Origin: Desulfobacteraceae bacterium
Lineage (GTDB): Bacteria; Desulfobacterota; Desulfobacteria; Desulfobacterales; Desulfosalsimonadaceae
Length of the DNA stretch: 39,364 nt
Direction of reading: 5' to 3'
NCBI GenBank assembly: GCA_003599885.1
Contig: QZKW01000025.1
Location: 1-39,364 of the forward strand
Shown here: piece after piece, positions 1 through 9,424 of the stretch
How the letters are laid out: each line of letters starts with the position of its first letter
How positions within the stretch are numbered: position 1 is the first letter of the stretch
Translations under genes and position numbers: made by a program
Notes under the pieces: generated by a model
Told to the model about the DNA's origin: nothing
Databases searched by the model: none
Seen by the model: only the letters and a program-made list of their open reading frames with translations

Positions 1-60
1 TTGCATGTGTTAAGCACGCCGCCAGCGTTCATTCTGAGCCAGGATCAAACTCTCCAATTA
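1..60 (-). rRNA. 16S ribosomal RNA, 5' end (truncated by window)
   Basis: The reverse complement reads through the universal 16S 5' motif AGAGTTTGATCCTGGCTCAG and continues with the conserved helix sequence AACGCTGGCGGCGTGCTTAA. Only the first ~60 nt of the gene are present; the rest lies outside the window. The exact mature 5' end cannot be fixed from sequence and is placed just before ATTGGAGAGTTTG. The variant following CTCAG (AATGAACGCTGG) is common in Desulfobacterota. Confidence 0.97.
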
Positions 61-177
61 ATATCTCTACACCCGAAGGCGTATCTCATTAATCTGTAAC
101 CAAGCTCATCAATCTCTCGATAAAGCCTAATTAATCCTGAAATTAACTTAAGACCCTTATTTCTTACATCACTATTT

Positions 178-192
178 AGTTTTCAAAGATCA
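178..192 (-). promoter_or_regulatory. boxA-like antitermination site in rRNA leader
   Basis: On the minus strand the leader reads TGATCTTTGAAAACT, resembling the boxA element (TGCTCTTTGAAAA type) that recruits NusB/S10 to rRNA transcripts. It lies about 120 nt upstream of the 16S start and downstream of the two promoter candidates, the usual position. Assigned by resemblance only. Confidence 0.5.
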
Positions 193-263
193 AAGGCTCG
201 AGTTGTGCTTTAAACAATCTGCCCTGAAGCCTTACTTTTTCTCGTCTCGAAAGACATCTTATC

Positions 264-292
264 TTTTTACTCTTTTCAATTTTAGTTGTCAA
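264..292 (-). promoter_or_regulatory. rRNA operon promoter candidate P2
   Basis: Minus strand: perfect -35 TTGACA (287-292), 17-nt spacer, -10 TAAAAA (264-269, 4 of 6 matches to TATAAT). It would give a leader of about 200 nt before 16S. Second of two TTGACA boxes in tandem, a common arrangement for rRNA operons. Confidence 0.5.
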
Positions 293-368
293 CTCTTTTT
301 TTCGCTGCAACCAATTTTCAAGAGGCATCCGCATGTCGGTAATTTCTTTCCGTCAAAAGGATTATGCG

Positions 369-397
369 GTTCTACATGCCACCCATTACTTTGTCAA
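369..397 (-). promoter_or_regulatory. rRNA operon promoter candidate P1
   Basis: Minus strand: perfect -35 TTGACA (392-397), 17-nt spacer, -10 TAGAAC (369-374, 4 of 6). Immediately upstream on the minus strand (about 398-440) the sequence is rich in A and T tracts, as expected of an UP element. From here to the end of bioD at 620 I see no gene: the stretch is AT-rich intergenic DNA without a clear terminator. Confidence 0.5.
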
Positions 398-619
398 CCA
401 CTAAATTTAAAAAAATGAAATTTCTTTAAAACCGCCAAAAAACATGCATTTTTTGTGAAAATCAAGCCTTAAAGACCGGTTGCATCCAAGAATTGGCACA
501 ACACTCAACATCTTGATTATATTATTTATTAAATTTTGACGTCCTTAAACTAGTGTAAAATTTCCACATTTAGCCAAAATTGTCCTTTCCGGCCTTCTCT
601 TTTCCATTTTTTCCAAACC

Positions 620-1261
620 TCAGCATCCAGAACCAAAATAACGCTGATGCGCCTCTTTCAAGGTGCGCGCATTGATATCAGCTATTGGTTCTATTTGGGC
701 AAGGACGCGCGTCCGGCCAAATGTTTCAATGGCGTCAAAATTAACAGCGTTTACCGGCCCATTCATTACAACCCCCAGGACTTCAAGCCCCTCACGTCGC
801 AGTTGCGTTAAAGACAATAACGTGTGGTTGATGGTTCCCAATGTACTCTTTGCCACCAGCAATACTGGCAAATTCAGATGCCGTATGAGGTCTGTCGTGA
901 ATTGACATTCATTGATGGGGACCATAACCCCCCCGGCCCCTTCAACAATCAAATGCTGGAACTTCGCACAATCCGGCAGTTTAAAATCATCTAATTTGAT
1001 TTGTACGCCGTCATGTTCCGCTGCAGCATGCGGTGAAATCGGCTGAGAGAGCCGGTAGGTTTCAGGATAAAAAGATATATCCGGCAATCCGGTGGTTTTT
1101 TGGACCCACTCCGTATCCGTCATCTCGTCCAATCCGCTTTGAATGGGTTTCCAATACGCGGCCTGAAGCCCTGCCATTAAGATAGCACTGACAACTGTCT
1201 TGCCGACACCGGTGCCTGTTCCGGTAACAAAGATTTTTTCTGGAAAATTCATCACAGCCAT
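620..1261 (-). CDS. bioD: Dethiobiotin synthetase BioD
   Basis: 213 aa. Catalyses ATP-dependent carboxylation and ring closure of 7,8-diaminopelargonate to dethiobiotin, the penultimate step of biotin synthesis, in the cytoplasm. The N-terminus carries the family P-loop GTGTGVGKT (residues ~13-21), followed by the substrate-binding WKPIQSG segment (~37-43) and EGAGGVMVP (~107-115), all diagnostic of BioD. Length is normal for the family. It follows bioF after 43 bp in the same direction and is the last gene of the guaB-dnaE-degT-bioF-bioD group. The start is the first ATG; a second ATG three codons downstream is possible because no strong Shine-Dalgarno is visible. No bioA, bioB or bioC lies in the window. 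Confidence 0.95.
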   Translation of the reverse strand: MAVMNFPEKIFVTGTGTGVGKTVVSAILMAGLQAAYWKPIQSGLDEMTDTEWVQKTTGLPDISFYPETYRLSQPISPHAAAEHDGVQIKLDDFKLPDCAKFQHLIVEGAGGVMVPINECQFTTDLIRHLNLPVLLVAKSTLGTINHTLLSLTQLRREGLEVLGVVMNGPVNAVNFDAIETFGRTRVLAQIEPIADINARTLKEAHQRYFGSGC

Positions 1262-1304
1262 TTGAAAAACCCGTGCCAGTTAAAATATAACAATTTGAAT
1301 TATT

Positions 1305-2477
1305 TTATTTATTTTGCCATTGCCGCAGGACATCAATCAAACGGTCAATGTGAGAACGACGATGTAATGCCGAAAGGGACAGGCGGATTCGTGAAGCACC
1401 TTCAGGAACTGTGGGCGGGCGAATGGCGATGGCGAGGATCTGGTTTTCCGCCAGCCACTGTGCCAGCGCCAGCGCCTCCGCTTCTTCACCAATCATTATG
1501 GGGACAATTTGCGTTGATGACGGCCCGGTTTCCCACCCCATCTCCTGCAGGGACCTGCGAAGGTATGCCGCATTCTCTTGAAGGGAGACTCGTTCAGCGT
1601 CCATGGAGGGTATCAGATCAAGGGCTGCCGCAATGGCGCCTATAACGGATGGCGGCAATGCCGTTGAATAAATCAGGCCGGCACAGCAGTTGATCATAAA
1701 CTCACGAAGTTGGTGGGAACAGGCCATGTATGCCCCGAAAGACCCGCAGGCCTTTCCAAAAGTACCGATCACAAGATCAATATCATGGCCGCAGGCAAGC
1801 CCCATGCCACTATGCCCCAGCACTCCGGTGGCATGGGCCTCGTCAACAATCAAAAAGGCACTGAATTTTTTAGACAATTCAACCAGTGCGTCCAAATCCG
1901 CCTGGTCGCCATCCATACTGAAAACCGTTTCCGTGACAATAAAAATGCCGGTAAACCCCTTGCCGGCATTTTCTGTAAGCAATTGCTCCAAGTGCTGCAT
2001 GTCATTGTGGCGGTATACAATAATTTTGCTGCGAGCGAGACGGCAGCCCTGAATCAGGCTATTATGGTTTAAACTATCCGACAGTATGAGTGAATTGCGA
2101 TTCGCCAGCGCAGGAATCACGGAAATATTGGCCTGGAATCCGGAATTTAAAATCAGCGCAGCTTCCGCCTGCTTTAACTGGGCCAGCCGAGATTCAACTG
2201 CCTCATAAAATTCAAAATTTCCACAAATAAGCCGTGAGGCCGTGGAACCGGCGCCGTATTTCTGAGCATAAGCCTGCGATCGTTCCCAAAGCAATGGATG
2301 CATGGAAAGCCCGAGATAATCATTGGCGCAAAAATTCACCATAGGCCGGCCATCCATCATGATTTCAACACCATTTACGGGCCGTGCGTTCCTCAACCGA
2401 CGCAGTTGATGCCGGTCAATGCGCCGGGCCAGCTCCGCCTCAATATAATTATATGGATAGCTGTTGTATTTTTTCAA
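1305..2477 (-). CDS. bioF: 8-amino-7-oxononanoate synthase BioF
   Basis: 390 aa PLP enzyme of the alpha-oxoamine synthase family. It condenses pimeloyl-ACP (or CoA) with L-alanine to make 8-amino-7-oxononanoate, the first committed step of biotin ring assembly. Visible signatures: NDYLGLS near residue 53, AGSTASRLICG around 95, SLNHNSLIQG around 135, the PLP-phosphate/aspartate segment VDEAHATGVLG around 210, and the PLP lysine in GTFGKACGSFGAY around 238. The start is a TTG 12 bp after the DegT-family gene stop; the next in-frame ATG would remove conserved N-terminal helix, so TTG is preferred. Directly upstream of bioD, supporting co-transcription. Start codon choice is the only real uncertainty. 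Confidence 0.95.
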   Translation of the reverse strand: MKKYNSYPYNYIEAELARRIDRHQLRRLRNARPVNGVEIMMDGRPMVNFCANDYLGLSMHPLLWERSQAYAQKYGAGSTASRLICGNFEFYEAVESRLAQLKQAEAALILNSGFQANISVIPALANRNSLILSDSLNHNSLIQGCRLARSKIIVYRHNDMQHLEQLLTENAGKGFTGIFIVTETVFSMDGDQADLDALVELSKKFSAFLIVDEAHATGVLGHSGMGLACGHDIDLVIGTFGKACGSFGAYMACSHQLREFMINCCAGLIYSTALPPSVIGAIAAALDLIPSMDAERVSLQENAAYLRRSLQEMGWETGPSSTQIVPIMIGEEAEALALAQWLAENQILAIAIRPPTVPEGASRIRLSLSALHRRSHIDRLIDVLRQWQNK

Positions 2478-2489
2478 GGAAAGGGGTTC

Positions 2490-3623
2490 TTATGCAAAAA
2501 ATTGACGCATGCACGAGACCACATAGCCGAGTTGTTCTTCTGTCAGCTCCGGATATATCGGTAGTGCAAGCGTATGGTCAGCGGCATTTTCTGAAACCGG
2601 GAAATCGCCGGATTTATGACCCAAAAAGGAAAAACATGCCTGGAGGTGCAGCGGGACGGGATAATAGACTTCACAGCCTATTTCATTAGCAGTCAAAAAA
2701 ACTTTAAGTTCATCACGTTTTTCAGGCACATGAAAAACAAACTGATTGTAAATATGGCGGTTTTCCTTTTCAACAGGGCAAGAAACAAGGGAGGTCAAAC
2801 CGGCGGCGTCGATGAGAGACCTGTATTTCCCGGCATTTTCCTGACGTGCACGGGTCCAGTCATCCAGGTATTTCAACTTAACGGATACGATGGCCGCCTG
2901 AATCGCATCCAGTCTAAAATTTCCGCCGATATAATGGTGGTAATACTTGGGACGACTGCCATGAACTCTTAAAACCATCAGCCGATCGTATAGGTCTTTG
3001 GACTGAGTGGTAACGATCCCGCCATCACCGAATCCACCCAAATTTTTTGACGGAAAAAAAGAAAAGCAGCCGAAATCACCCATAGAACCCGCGCGCCGTC
3101 CTTTATATTCAGCGCCAATGGCCTGGGCCGCATCCTCAATCACAACAAGAGAATTTTCTTTGGCGATGCGGATGATCGCATCCATGTCCGCGCACTGGCC
3201 GAAAAGATGAACCGGAATAATCGCCTTTAGCGTGTTGCGCTCCGAATGGGACATTTTGGATATTGTGACCGCAATGCCATCTGGAGAGATATTATACGTA
3301 TCGGGCGCAATATCCACAAAAACAGGTATCGCCCCCACCCGGCTGATGGCGCCGGCTGTGGCAAAAAAAGTATAGGGCGTGGTGATCACCCGATCACCTT
3401 GCCCGATGTTTGCGGCCATCAACGACAATAGCAGGGCATCTGTGCCGGAAGAAACACCAACCGCATATTTTGCTGAACAATATTCAGCGATTTCCGCTTC
3501 CAGCTTTTCCACATGGGGACCGAGAATAAAATGCTGACTGTCATATATATCCTGAGTGACTTTCAGGCATTCGCCCTTAATCGTCTGGTATTGCGCCTTT
3601 AAATCCAACAAGGGAACCTTCAT
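2490..3623 (-). CDS. DegT/DnrJ/EryC1/StrS-family PLP aminotransferase
   Basis: 377 aa from ATG at 3623, chosen because GGAGG lies 10 nt upstream and the family N-terminus (VPLLDLKAQY) begins there; a longer frame would overlap dnaE. This family transaminates keto-sugars for surface polysaccharide or nucleotide-sugar synthesis. Motifs: YAVGVSSGTDALLLSLMA (substrate/PLP region, ~55-72), VIEDAAQAIGAEYKG (~160-174), and the PLP lysine in FSFFPSKNLGGFGDGG (~184-199). The start lies one base from the dnaE stop codon, so it is almost certainly translated from the dnaE message. The sugar substrate cannot be told from sequence; no nucleotide-sugar genes adjoin it, and a role linked to the downstream biotin genes is not supported by family knowledge. 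Confidence 0.88.
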   Translation of the reverse strand: MKVPLLDLKAQYQTIKGECLKVTQDIYDSQHFILGPHVEKLEAEIAEYCSAKYAVGVSSGTDALLLSLMAANIGQGDRVITTPYTFFATAGAISRVGAIPVFVDIAPDTYNISPDGIAVTISKMSHSERNTLKAIIPVHLFGQCADMDAIIRIAKENSLVVIEDAAQAIGAEYKGRRAGSMGDFGCFSFFPSKNLGGFGDGGIVTTQSKDLYDRLMVLRVHGSRPKYYHHYIGGNFRLDAIQAAIVSVKLKYLDDWTRARQENAGKYRSLIDAAGLTSLVSCPVEKENRHIYNQFVFHVPEKRDELKVFLTANEIGCEVYYPVPLHLQACFSFLGHKSGDFPVSENAADHTLALPIYPELTEEQLGYVVSCMRQFFA

Positions 3624-3624
3624 G

Positions 3625-6600
3625 TTATTTTTTCCTCCGGGCATATTTTTTCCCGTGATTGTCAGGTTCCGGATTGGCTGATACAACGGGTGCGCACTGG
3701 GTGGTCACCGCCGGGTAGCCGAGCAATCGATTCACTTCCTGCGTAAAAACGCCGCATGCCCGCAAGTTCATCTGGGGAGGCAGTTCGATTATGGTTTCGG
3801 TTTTTTCCGGAATCATTATATGCAGAAAGCCTTTGCACTGCCCCGGATATTTTTCCATCAATTCAAGGAGTTGCTTCACTACCTCCCGGCCTGCTTTCTG
3901 GGCGTCAATGGCAATGTGAACACTGGCTGTCCAAAAAGAGGCCACGCTCTCCATGGGGACAATGTTTTCCGCAAGAATCTTGACGAATTTTTCATTCTTC
4001 TGGATTTCACCCTGAACAAACACCGGAGCATCCACCAATAAAAAATGGCTGACCTGTGAATAATTTTTCGGAAATACAACCACTTCAACTGAGCCGTTGA
4101 TATCTTCCAGTTCCATAAACGCCATCGGCTCACCCCGCTTGGTCACGATGGTTTTCATGTTGCGGATAATTCCGCCCATGCGGACTATCGAACCATCTGC
4201 AACTTTTTCCTCCACTAAATCAAGGGAATGAACGCTTGAAAACTTATCCAGGATATCCTGAAATCCATCCAGAGGGTGGCCGGTGATATAAAAACCGATA
4301 GCTTCTTTTTCCAGATTCAATTTATGTTTTTCATCCCACTCCGGAAAATCCGGCATAACCGGCGGATTGAGCTGGGTTAAACCAGATGATCCCCCGAACA
4401 GCGACATCTGGGAATCAGACGCTTCTTTCTGAATTTTCTGGCCATAGTCCAGGGCAGCCTCCACAGCTGCCATCATCTGGGACCGGTTATTCCCGGTGGA
4501 ATCAAAAGCGCCACACTGGATCAGGCTCTCAAGGACCCGCTTATTCACCTTGCGGATATCAACCCGCTGACAGAATTCAAAAATGGATGAAAATTTTCCT
4601 TTTTGACGGGTCTCAATCACCGATTCGATGGCCGCCTCCCCAACGTTTTTCACTCCGGCCAGACCGAACCGGATTTTTTCGCCACTGACCGTAAATCCTT
4701 TATCGCTTTCATTGATGTCCGGCGGCAACACCGGGATATTCTGGTTCCGGCATTCCGCAATATACTTGACCACATTTTCCGATGAACCCATTTCACTGGT
4801 CAACACCGCTGCCATGTATTCCACCGGGAAATGGGCTTTTAAATAGGCGGTTTGAAAAGCGATCAATGCATAGGCGGCGCTGTGGGACTTATTAAACCCA
4901 TACCCTGCGAATTTTTCGATCAAACCAAACAGTTCGGATGCTTTGTTTTTAGGGATACCGTTTTTGACCGCTCCTTCCACAAACCGGTCAAGCTGCTTGG
5001 CCATGTCCTCAGGAATCTTCTTCCCCATCGCCTTTCTGAGCCCGTCGGCTTCGGCCATGGAAAAACCAGCCAGGTCGCCGGCGATTTTCATGACCTGTTC
5101 TTGATAAAGAATAACGCCATAGGTCTGGTTTAAAATCGGCTCCAGTTCCGGAACCAGATACACCGGTTTTCTGCCGTGTTTGCACGCCACATAGTCATCC
5201 ACCATCCCGCTGCCCATGGGACCGGGACGATAGAGCGCCACCAGAGCGGTGACTTCCGCAAAATTTTCCGGCTTTAATCGGATGATCAAATCCCGCATCC
5301 CTGAACTTTCCAGCTGAAACACAGCGGATGTGTCCCCTGCTGAAAGCAGGCGGTAGGTCGCGGGGTCGGAAAGATCGAGCCTGTCAATATCCGGTGGGGT
5401 CTTACCTTGGGCGCTGATAATCGACAGGGCATTGGCGATAATGGTCAGGTTACGGAGCCCCAGAAAGTCAAATTTGACCAGCCCGATTTTTTCCACCCGT
5501 TTCATGTCGAGCTGGGTCATGACCTCGCCCTTTTTCCCTCTATACAGCGGGAGGTGTTCCACCAGGGGCCTGTCTCCGATCACCACGCCCGCCGCATGGG
5601 TGGAGGCATGGCGATTCAACCCTTCAAGGATCTTCGATATGTCAATAAGTTCAGCTATTTCCGGCCGACTGGCAACCGCTTCCCTGAGCTTTGGCTCCTT
5701 TTCCAGGGCTTCATCCAGGCTGATATTGACGGTTTCAGGAACCAGCTTGGCAATGGCGTCCACTTCGCTAAGCGGAATATCCAGCGCCCGGCCCACATCC
5801 CGGATTACGGCCCGGGCTTTCATTTTTCCAAAAGTGGTGATCTGGGCGACATATTCGCTGCCGCCATATCGCTCCACGACGTAATGATATACCTGCTCCC
5901 GGCCATTGATGCAAAAATCCACATCAATATCCGGCATGCTTTTCCGGCTGGGATTCAAAAACCGCTCAAAGATCAATCCATGCTCAATGGGGTCAAGGTC
6001 TGTAATGCCCAGCGAATAGGCCACCAGGCTCCCTGCCGCAGACCCCCTGCCAGGCCCCACGGGAATGCCGTTTTTCTTTGAATATTCGATAAAATCAGCA
6101 ACAATCAAAAAATAGCCGGGGAAACCCATGTTGTTGATCACTGATATCTCATAATCCACCCGCTCCTGATAAACCGATTCATCGACTTCCGAATTTTTCT
6201 CCCGGATCAGCTGCATCTTTTTGGCATATCCCAACCGGACTTTTTCCTCGAAAATCTGGGCTTCGGACTGCTCCTGAGTCTGGCTAAACTTGGGGAAATG
6301 AAAGGTCTTAAAATCAAACGTCACGTGACAGCGATCGGCGATGGCCGCCGTATTCTCAATGGCGCCCGGATATCCTCCAAAGGAGGAGATCATTTCCCGG
6401 CTGGATTTAAAATACAGCTCCTCTGTCCGGAATTTAAAGCGGTCGGCGTCATTCACCGTCCGGCCTGTCTGAACGCACAGCAGAACGTCATGGGCCCGGG
6501 CATGGGCCTTGTCCAGATAATGGCAATCATTGGTGGCGACCATGGGGATCGATAACCGGCGGCTCATCTCAAGGATTTCCCGGTTCACAATTTCCTGATC

Positions 6601-7158
6601 GGGAATGCCGTTATACTGGACTTCCAGAAAAAAATTATTTTCTCCAAACAATTCCAGATAAAACCGTGCAGCCTCATCCGCCTCATCAATTTTACCCGTT
6701 CTGAGCAGCTTGGGGATTTCCCCTTTTAAACAGGCGGAAAGCCCGATCAATCCCTGACAGTGGTCGGCAAGCAGTTGTTTATCGATGCGCGGCTTGTGAT
6801 AAAACCCGTCCAGGCTGGCGGTAGTGGCCAGCTTGCAGAGGTTCTTATACCCAATCTGATTTTCCGCAAGCAGCACCATGTGGGAAATATTTTTCTGGTC
6901 CAGAGGCGTCTTGTCTTGCAGTGTGCGGGGGGCGACATAAAATTCACACCCGATCACCGGGTTGATGCCGGCTTTGGTGGCTTTTTCATAAAAATCGACA
7001 ACCCCGAACATGGTGCCATGATCGGTAATCGCCACTGATGACATGCCGTCTTCTTTCACCCGTTTCAGCAGGCCGTCGATACGGATGGCGCCATCCAGCA
7101 GACTGTATTCCGTATGCACATGGAGATGAACAAATGGGGTCACTGGGTTTTCCGACAT
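3625..7158 (-). CDS. dnaE: DNA polymerase III alpha subunit DnaE
   Basis: 1177 aa, family length. Replicative polymerase subunit. Order visible: N-terminal PHP domain (HLHVHTEYSLLDGA at ~12-25; ITDHGTMFG at ~44-52), polymerase core with GRGSAAGSLVAYSLGI (~370) and the catalytic Asp motif PDIDVDF (~402-408), helix-hairpin-helix region, then an OB-fold (~1000-1075, VRMGGIIRNMKTIVTKRG) and a C-terminal tail. AAGGG precedes the ATG by about 7 nt. It sits 33 bp after guaB and abuts the DegT-family gene by one base, so guaB-dnaE-degT are probably one message. Nothing in the sequence suggests truncation. Confidence 0.98.
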   Translation of the reverse strand: MSENPVTPFVHLHVHTEYSLLDGAIRIDGLLKRVKEDGMSSVAITDHGTMFGVVDFYEKATKAGINPVIGCEFYVAPRTLQDKTPLDQKNISHMVLLAENQIGYKNLCKLATTASLDGFYHKPRIDKQLLADHCQGLIGLSACLKGEIPKLLRTGKIDEADEAARFYLELFGENNFFLEVQYNGIPDQEIVNREILEMSRRLSIPMVATNDCHYLDKAHARAHDVLLCVQTGRTVNDADRFKFRTEELYFKSSREMISSFGGYPGAIENTAAIADRCHVTFDFKTFHFPKFSQTQEQSEAQIFEEKVRLGYAKKMQLIREKNSEVDESVYQERVDYEISVINNMGFPGYFLIVADFIEYSKKNGIPVGPGRGSAAGSLVAYSLGITDLDPIEHGLIFERFLNPSRKSMPDIDVDFCINGREQVYHYVVERYGGSEYVAQITTFGKMKARAVIRDVGRALDIPLSEVDAIAKLVPETVNISLDEALEKEPKLREAVASRPEIAELIDISKILEGLNRHASTHAAGVVIGDRPLVEHLPLYRGKKGEVMTQLDMKRVEKIGLVKFDFLGLRNLTIIANALSIISAQGKTPPDIDRLDLSDPATYRLLSAGDTSAVFQLESSGMRDLIIRLKPENFAEVTALVALYRPGPMGSGMVDDYVACKHGRKPVYLVPELEPILNQTYGVILYQEQVMKIAGDLAGFSMAEADGLRKAMGKKIPEDMAKQLDRFVEGAVKNGIPKNKASELFGLIEKFAGYGFNKSHSAAYALIAFQTAYLKAHFPVEYMAAVLTSEMGSSENVVKYIAECRNQNIPVLPPDINESDKGFTVSGEKIRFGLAGVKNVGEAAIESVIETRQKGKFSSIFEFCQRVDIRKVNKRVLESLIQCGAFDSTGNNRSQMMAAVEAALDYGQKIQKEASDSQMSLFGGSSGLTQLNPPVMPDFPEWDEKHKLNLEKEAIGFYITGHPLDGFQDILDKFSSVHSLDLVEEKVADGSIVRMGGIIRNMKTIVTKRGEPMAFMELEDINGSVEVVVFPKNYSQVSHFLLVDAPVFVQGEIQKNEKFVKILAENIVPMESVASFWTASVHIAIDAQKAGREVVKQLLELMEKYPGQCKGFLHIMIPEKTETIIELPPQMNLRACGVFTQEVNRLLGYPAVTTQCAPVVSANPEPDNHGKKYARRKK

Positions 7159-7191
7159 TTAAATCCCTTTAATCATTTCTCAGAAAGCCAT

Positions 7192-8655
7192 TTATTCGAG
7201 CGTGTAATTCGGCGCTTCCTTGGTGATAATTACATCATGGGCATGACTTTCGCGCAGGCCTGCGGCGCTGATCTTTATAAACTGGGCCTTTTCTCTTAAG
7301 TCCGTGATCGTATGACAACCGACATATCCCATCCCGGATTTCAACCCCCCCACCATCTGAAAAATGTTTTCCGCAATCGTCCCCCGGTAAGGAACCCGGC
7401 CAACGATGCCTTCGGGAACCAGCTTGTCACCTTCGGCGTCATCCCCTTGATAATACCGGTCTTTGCTTCCTTGCTGCATGGCTTCCACAGACCCCATGCC
7501 CCGATAGGATTTATAGCTTCTTCCCTGAAAAATAATTTTCTCACCCGGGCTTTCCTCGGTTCCTGCGAACAGTCCGCCGATCATGACCGAATGGGCGCCC
7601 GCACCAATGGCCTTGGTGATATCGCCGGAATATTTGATACCTCCGTCAGCAATGATAGGTACGCCGGTTTTATTGGAAACTGCACGGCAATTCAGGATGG
7701 CGGTCAACTGGGGCACACCGACGCCGGCGATAATCCGGGTGGTGCAGATAGACCCCGGACCGATACCGATTTTTACCGCAGCCACACCGGCCTCGATCAG
7801 CGCCTCAGCTCCCTGGGCGGTTCCCACGTTGCCGGCAATGACTTCCACATCCTTAAACAGGTTTTTCAAACGTTTCACTGCATTGATGACATTGGCGGAA
7901 TGGCCGTGGGAGGTGTCAATTAAAAGCACGTCCACACCGGCGCGGATCAGCCCGTCGGCCCGCGCTTCCATATCTTCCCCCACACCAACGGCTGCGCCGA
8001 CCCGGAGCCGGCCATGGCCGTCCTTGCAGGCTTTGGGATATTTTTTAAGTTTTTCAATATCTTTAATCGTAATCATGCCGGTGAGCTGGTCATCGTTTTT
8101 CACCACCAGCAGTTTTTCAATCCGGTGGGCGTGAAGGAGCTTCTTGGATTCTTCAAGGCCAATGCCTTCGGAAACCGTCACCAGATTCTCCTTGGTCATG
8201 ACTTCGGAAACTTTCTTTTCCAGGTTGGTTTCAAAACGCAGGTCCCTGTTGGTCACAATCCCCACCAGACGCCCCCCTTTGGTCACCGGTACGCCGGATA
8301 TATGGAACTGCTCCATTAATTTGATCACATCCCGGATCGGCACATCGGGATTGGTCGTCACCGGATCAACGATCATCCCGCTTTCCGATTTTTTCACATG
8401 TTTGACTTCAAGACACTGTCTTTGAATGCTCATATTGCGGTGAATAAAACCAAGGCCGCCTTCTCTGGCTATACTGATGGCGGTATCCCGTTCCGTCACC
8501 GTGTCCATTGCTGCGGAAATAATGGGGATATTTAAATCAATGTTCCGGGTCAGTTTTGTACTCGTATTCACCTGGCTGGGTACCACATCCGAAAAATTGG
8601 GCAACAGCAACACATCATCAAAGGAATAGGCTTCCTCAGGCACTCTCTCTATCAT
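7192..8655 (-). CDS. guaB: Inosine-5'-monophosphate dehydrogenase GuaB
   Basis: 487 aa from ATG at 8655 (GGAGGCGTT immediately upstream; the longer frame to 8682 lacks such a site). Oxidises IMP to XMP with NAD+, the rate-limiting step to GMP. Signatures: SFDDVLLLP at the N-terminus, a tandem CBS (Bateman) pair at ~90-205 inserted in the barrel, the catalytic loop [11 protein letters not shown] with Cys at ~300, and the mobile flap region [10 protein letters not shown] around 385. First gene of the guaB-dnaE-degT-bioF-bioD group, with a good promoter at 8725-8752. Confidence 0.98.
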   Translation of the reverse strand: MIERVPEEAYSFDDVLLLPNFSDVVPSQVNTSTKLTRNIDLNIPIISAAMDTVTERDTAISIAREGGLGFIHRNMSIQRQCLEVKHVKKSESGMIVDPVTTNPDVPIRDVIKLMEQFHISGVPVTKGGRLVGIVTNRDLRFETNLEKKVSEVMTKENLVTVSEGIGLEESKKLLHAHRIEKLLVVKNDDQLTGMITIKDIEKLKKYPKACKDGHGRLRVGAAVGVGEDMEARADGLIRAGVDVLLIDTSHGHSANVINAVKRLKNLFKDVEVIAGNVGTAQGAEALIEAGVAAVKIGIGPGSICTTRIIAGVGVPQLTAILNCRAVSNKTGVPIIADGGIKYSGDITKAIGAGAHSVMIGGLFAGTEESPGEKIIFQGRSYKSYRGMGSVEAMQQGSKDRYYQGDDAEGDKLVPEGIVGRVPYRGTIAENIFQMVGGLKSGMGYVGCHTITDLREKAQFIKISAAGLRESHAHDVIITKEAPNYTLE

Positions 8656-8724
8656 AACGCCTCCAAAATATGAGATCATCACCGGTTTTTCCGGCGCATC
8701 AACAAGCTTGACAAACTCCTTACC

Positions 8725-8752
8725 ATTATACTAATACTTCCTTCAACGACAA
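8725..8752 (-). promoter_or_regulatory. guaB promoter candidate
   Basis: Minus strand: -35 TTGTCG (8747-8752), 16-nt spacer, perfect -10 TATAAT (8725-8730), giving a leader of about 60 nt before the guaB ATG. On the other strand a TTGACA (8708-8713) overlaps the initiation region and could serve the divergent gene at 8807, but its -10 (TAATAC after 18 nt) is weak. Confidence 0.55.
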
Positions 8753-8806
8753 ATAATCCCTGGTAACCGTATCATCGCCAACTCACCCAAAAAACAACTA
8801 TACCCC

Positions 8807-9415
8807 ATGCTGATCGAGATCAACCCTAAAAATCCGCAGCCCCGTTTGATTGCTCAAGCGGTGAACGTTTTAAGCGAAGGGGGCATCATCGCATATCCCA
8901 CCGATACCATTTATGGTATCGGGTGTGATATCATGAACAAAAAAGCCATCGAAAAAATTTACAGGATTAAACGGCGGGACAAAAACAACCCGTTCAGCTT
9001 TATCTGCGCAGATCTCAAACATATCAGCGATTACGCCAAAGTGTCCAACTATGCCTACAAAACCATGAAACGGCTCCTCCCCGGCCCTTATACCTTTATT
9101 CTGGAAGGCTCCCGGATGGTGCCAAAAATCATGCTCACCAAACGGAAAACCGCAGGGATTCGTGTTCCGGATCATCCCATCTGCATTTCACTGGTTGAGG
9201 GACTCGGTAATCCCATTATTTCCACCAGCGCCAACATGCCGGACGGAGAGACGTTCAATGACGCCTCCCTGCTGCACGAGTATTTCGGCATCAGTATCGA
9301 TCTGGTCATCGACGGCGGGCCGGTATCCGGAGAAGTATCCAGCGTGATTTCCCTGATAGACGACGAACCGGAAATATTCCGCAAAGGGCTTGGGGATGTC
9401 AGCAGTTTTGAATAA
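8807..9415 (+). CDS. Sua5/YciO/YrdC/YwlC-family protein, YciO-like
   Basis: 202 aa. The superfamily contains TsaC/Sua5, which make L-threonylcarbamoyladenylate for t6A37 in tRNA. The sequence tracks the E. coli YciO branch closely: an N-terminus NPKNPQPRLIAQA, then GGIIAYPTDTIYGIGCDI, PGPYTFILEGSRMVPKIM, KTAGIRVPDHP and STSANMP. YciO's physiological role is less settled than TsaC's, so the t6A function is only possible here. No Shine-Dalgarno is seen before the ATG. The gene is divergent from guaB and convergent with sppA, whose stop is 9 bp away. Confidence 0.88.
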   Translation: MLIEINPKNPQPRLIAQAVNVLSEGGIIAYPTDTIYGIGCDIMNKKAIEKIYRIKRRDKNNPFSFICADLKHISDYAKVSNYAYKTMKRLLPGPYTFILEGSRMVPKIMLTKRKTAGIRVPDHPICISLVEGLGNPIISTSANMPDGETFNDASLLHEYFGISIDLVIDGGPVSGEVSSVISLIDDEPEIFRKGLGDVSSFE

Positions 9416-9424
9416 ACCCTTTGG

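Noticed and set aside
203-418. 71-codon plus-strand open frame in the rRNA upstream region
   Set aside because: Overlaps the tandem rRNA promoters on the other strand; translation has no family features.
480-530. Sigma-54 promoter (TGGCAC near 495)
   Set aside because: TGGCAC occurs but no TTGC element is found at the required spacing.
5407-6081. Long plus-strand open frame (224 codons) opposite dnaE
   Set aside because: Lies wholly antisense to the conserved polymerase core, has no recognisable domain or ribosome-binding site, and its composition mirrors the codon bias of dnaE.
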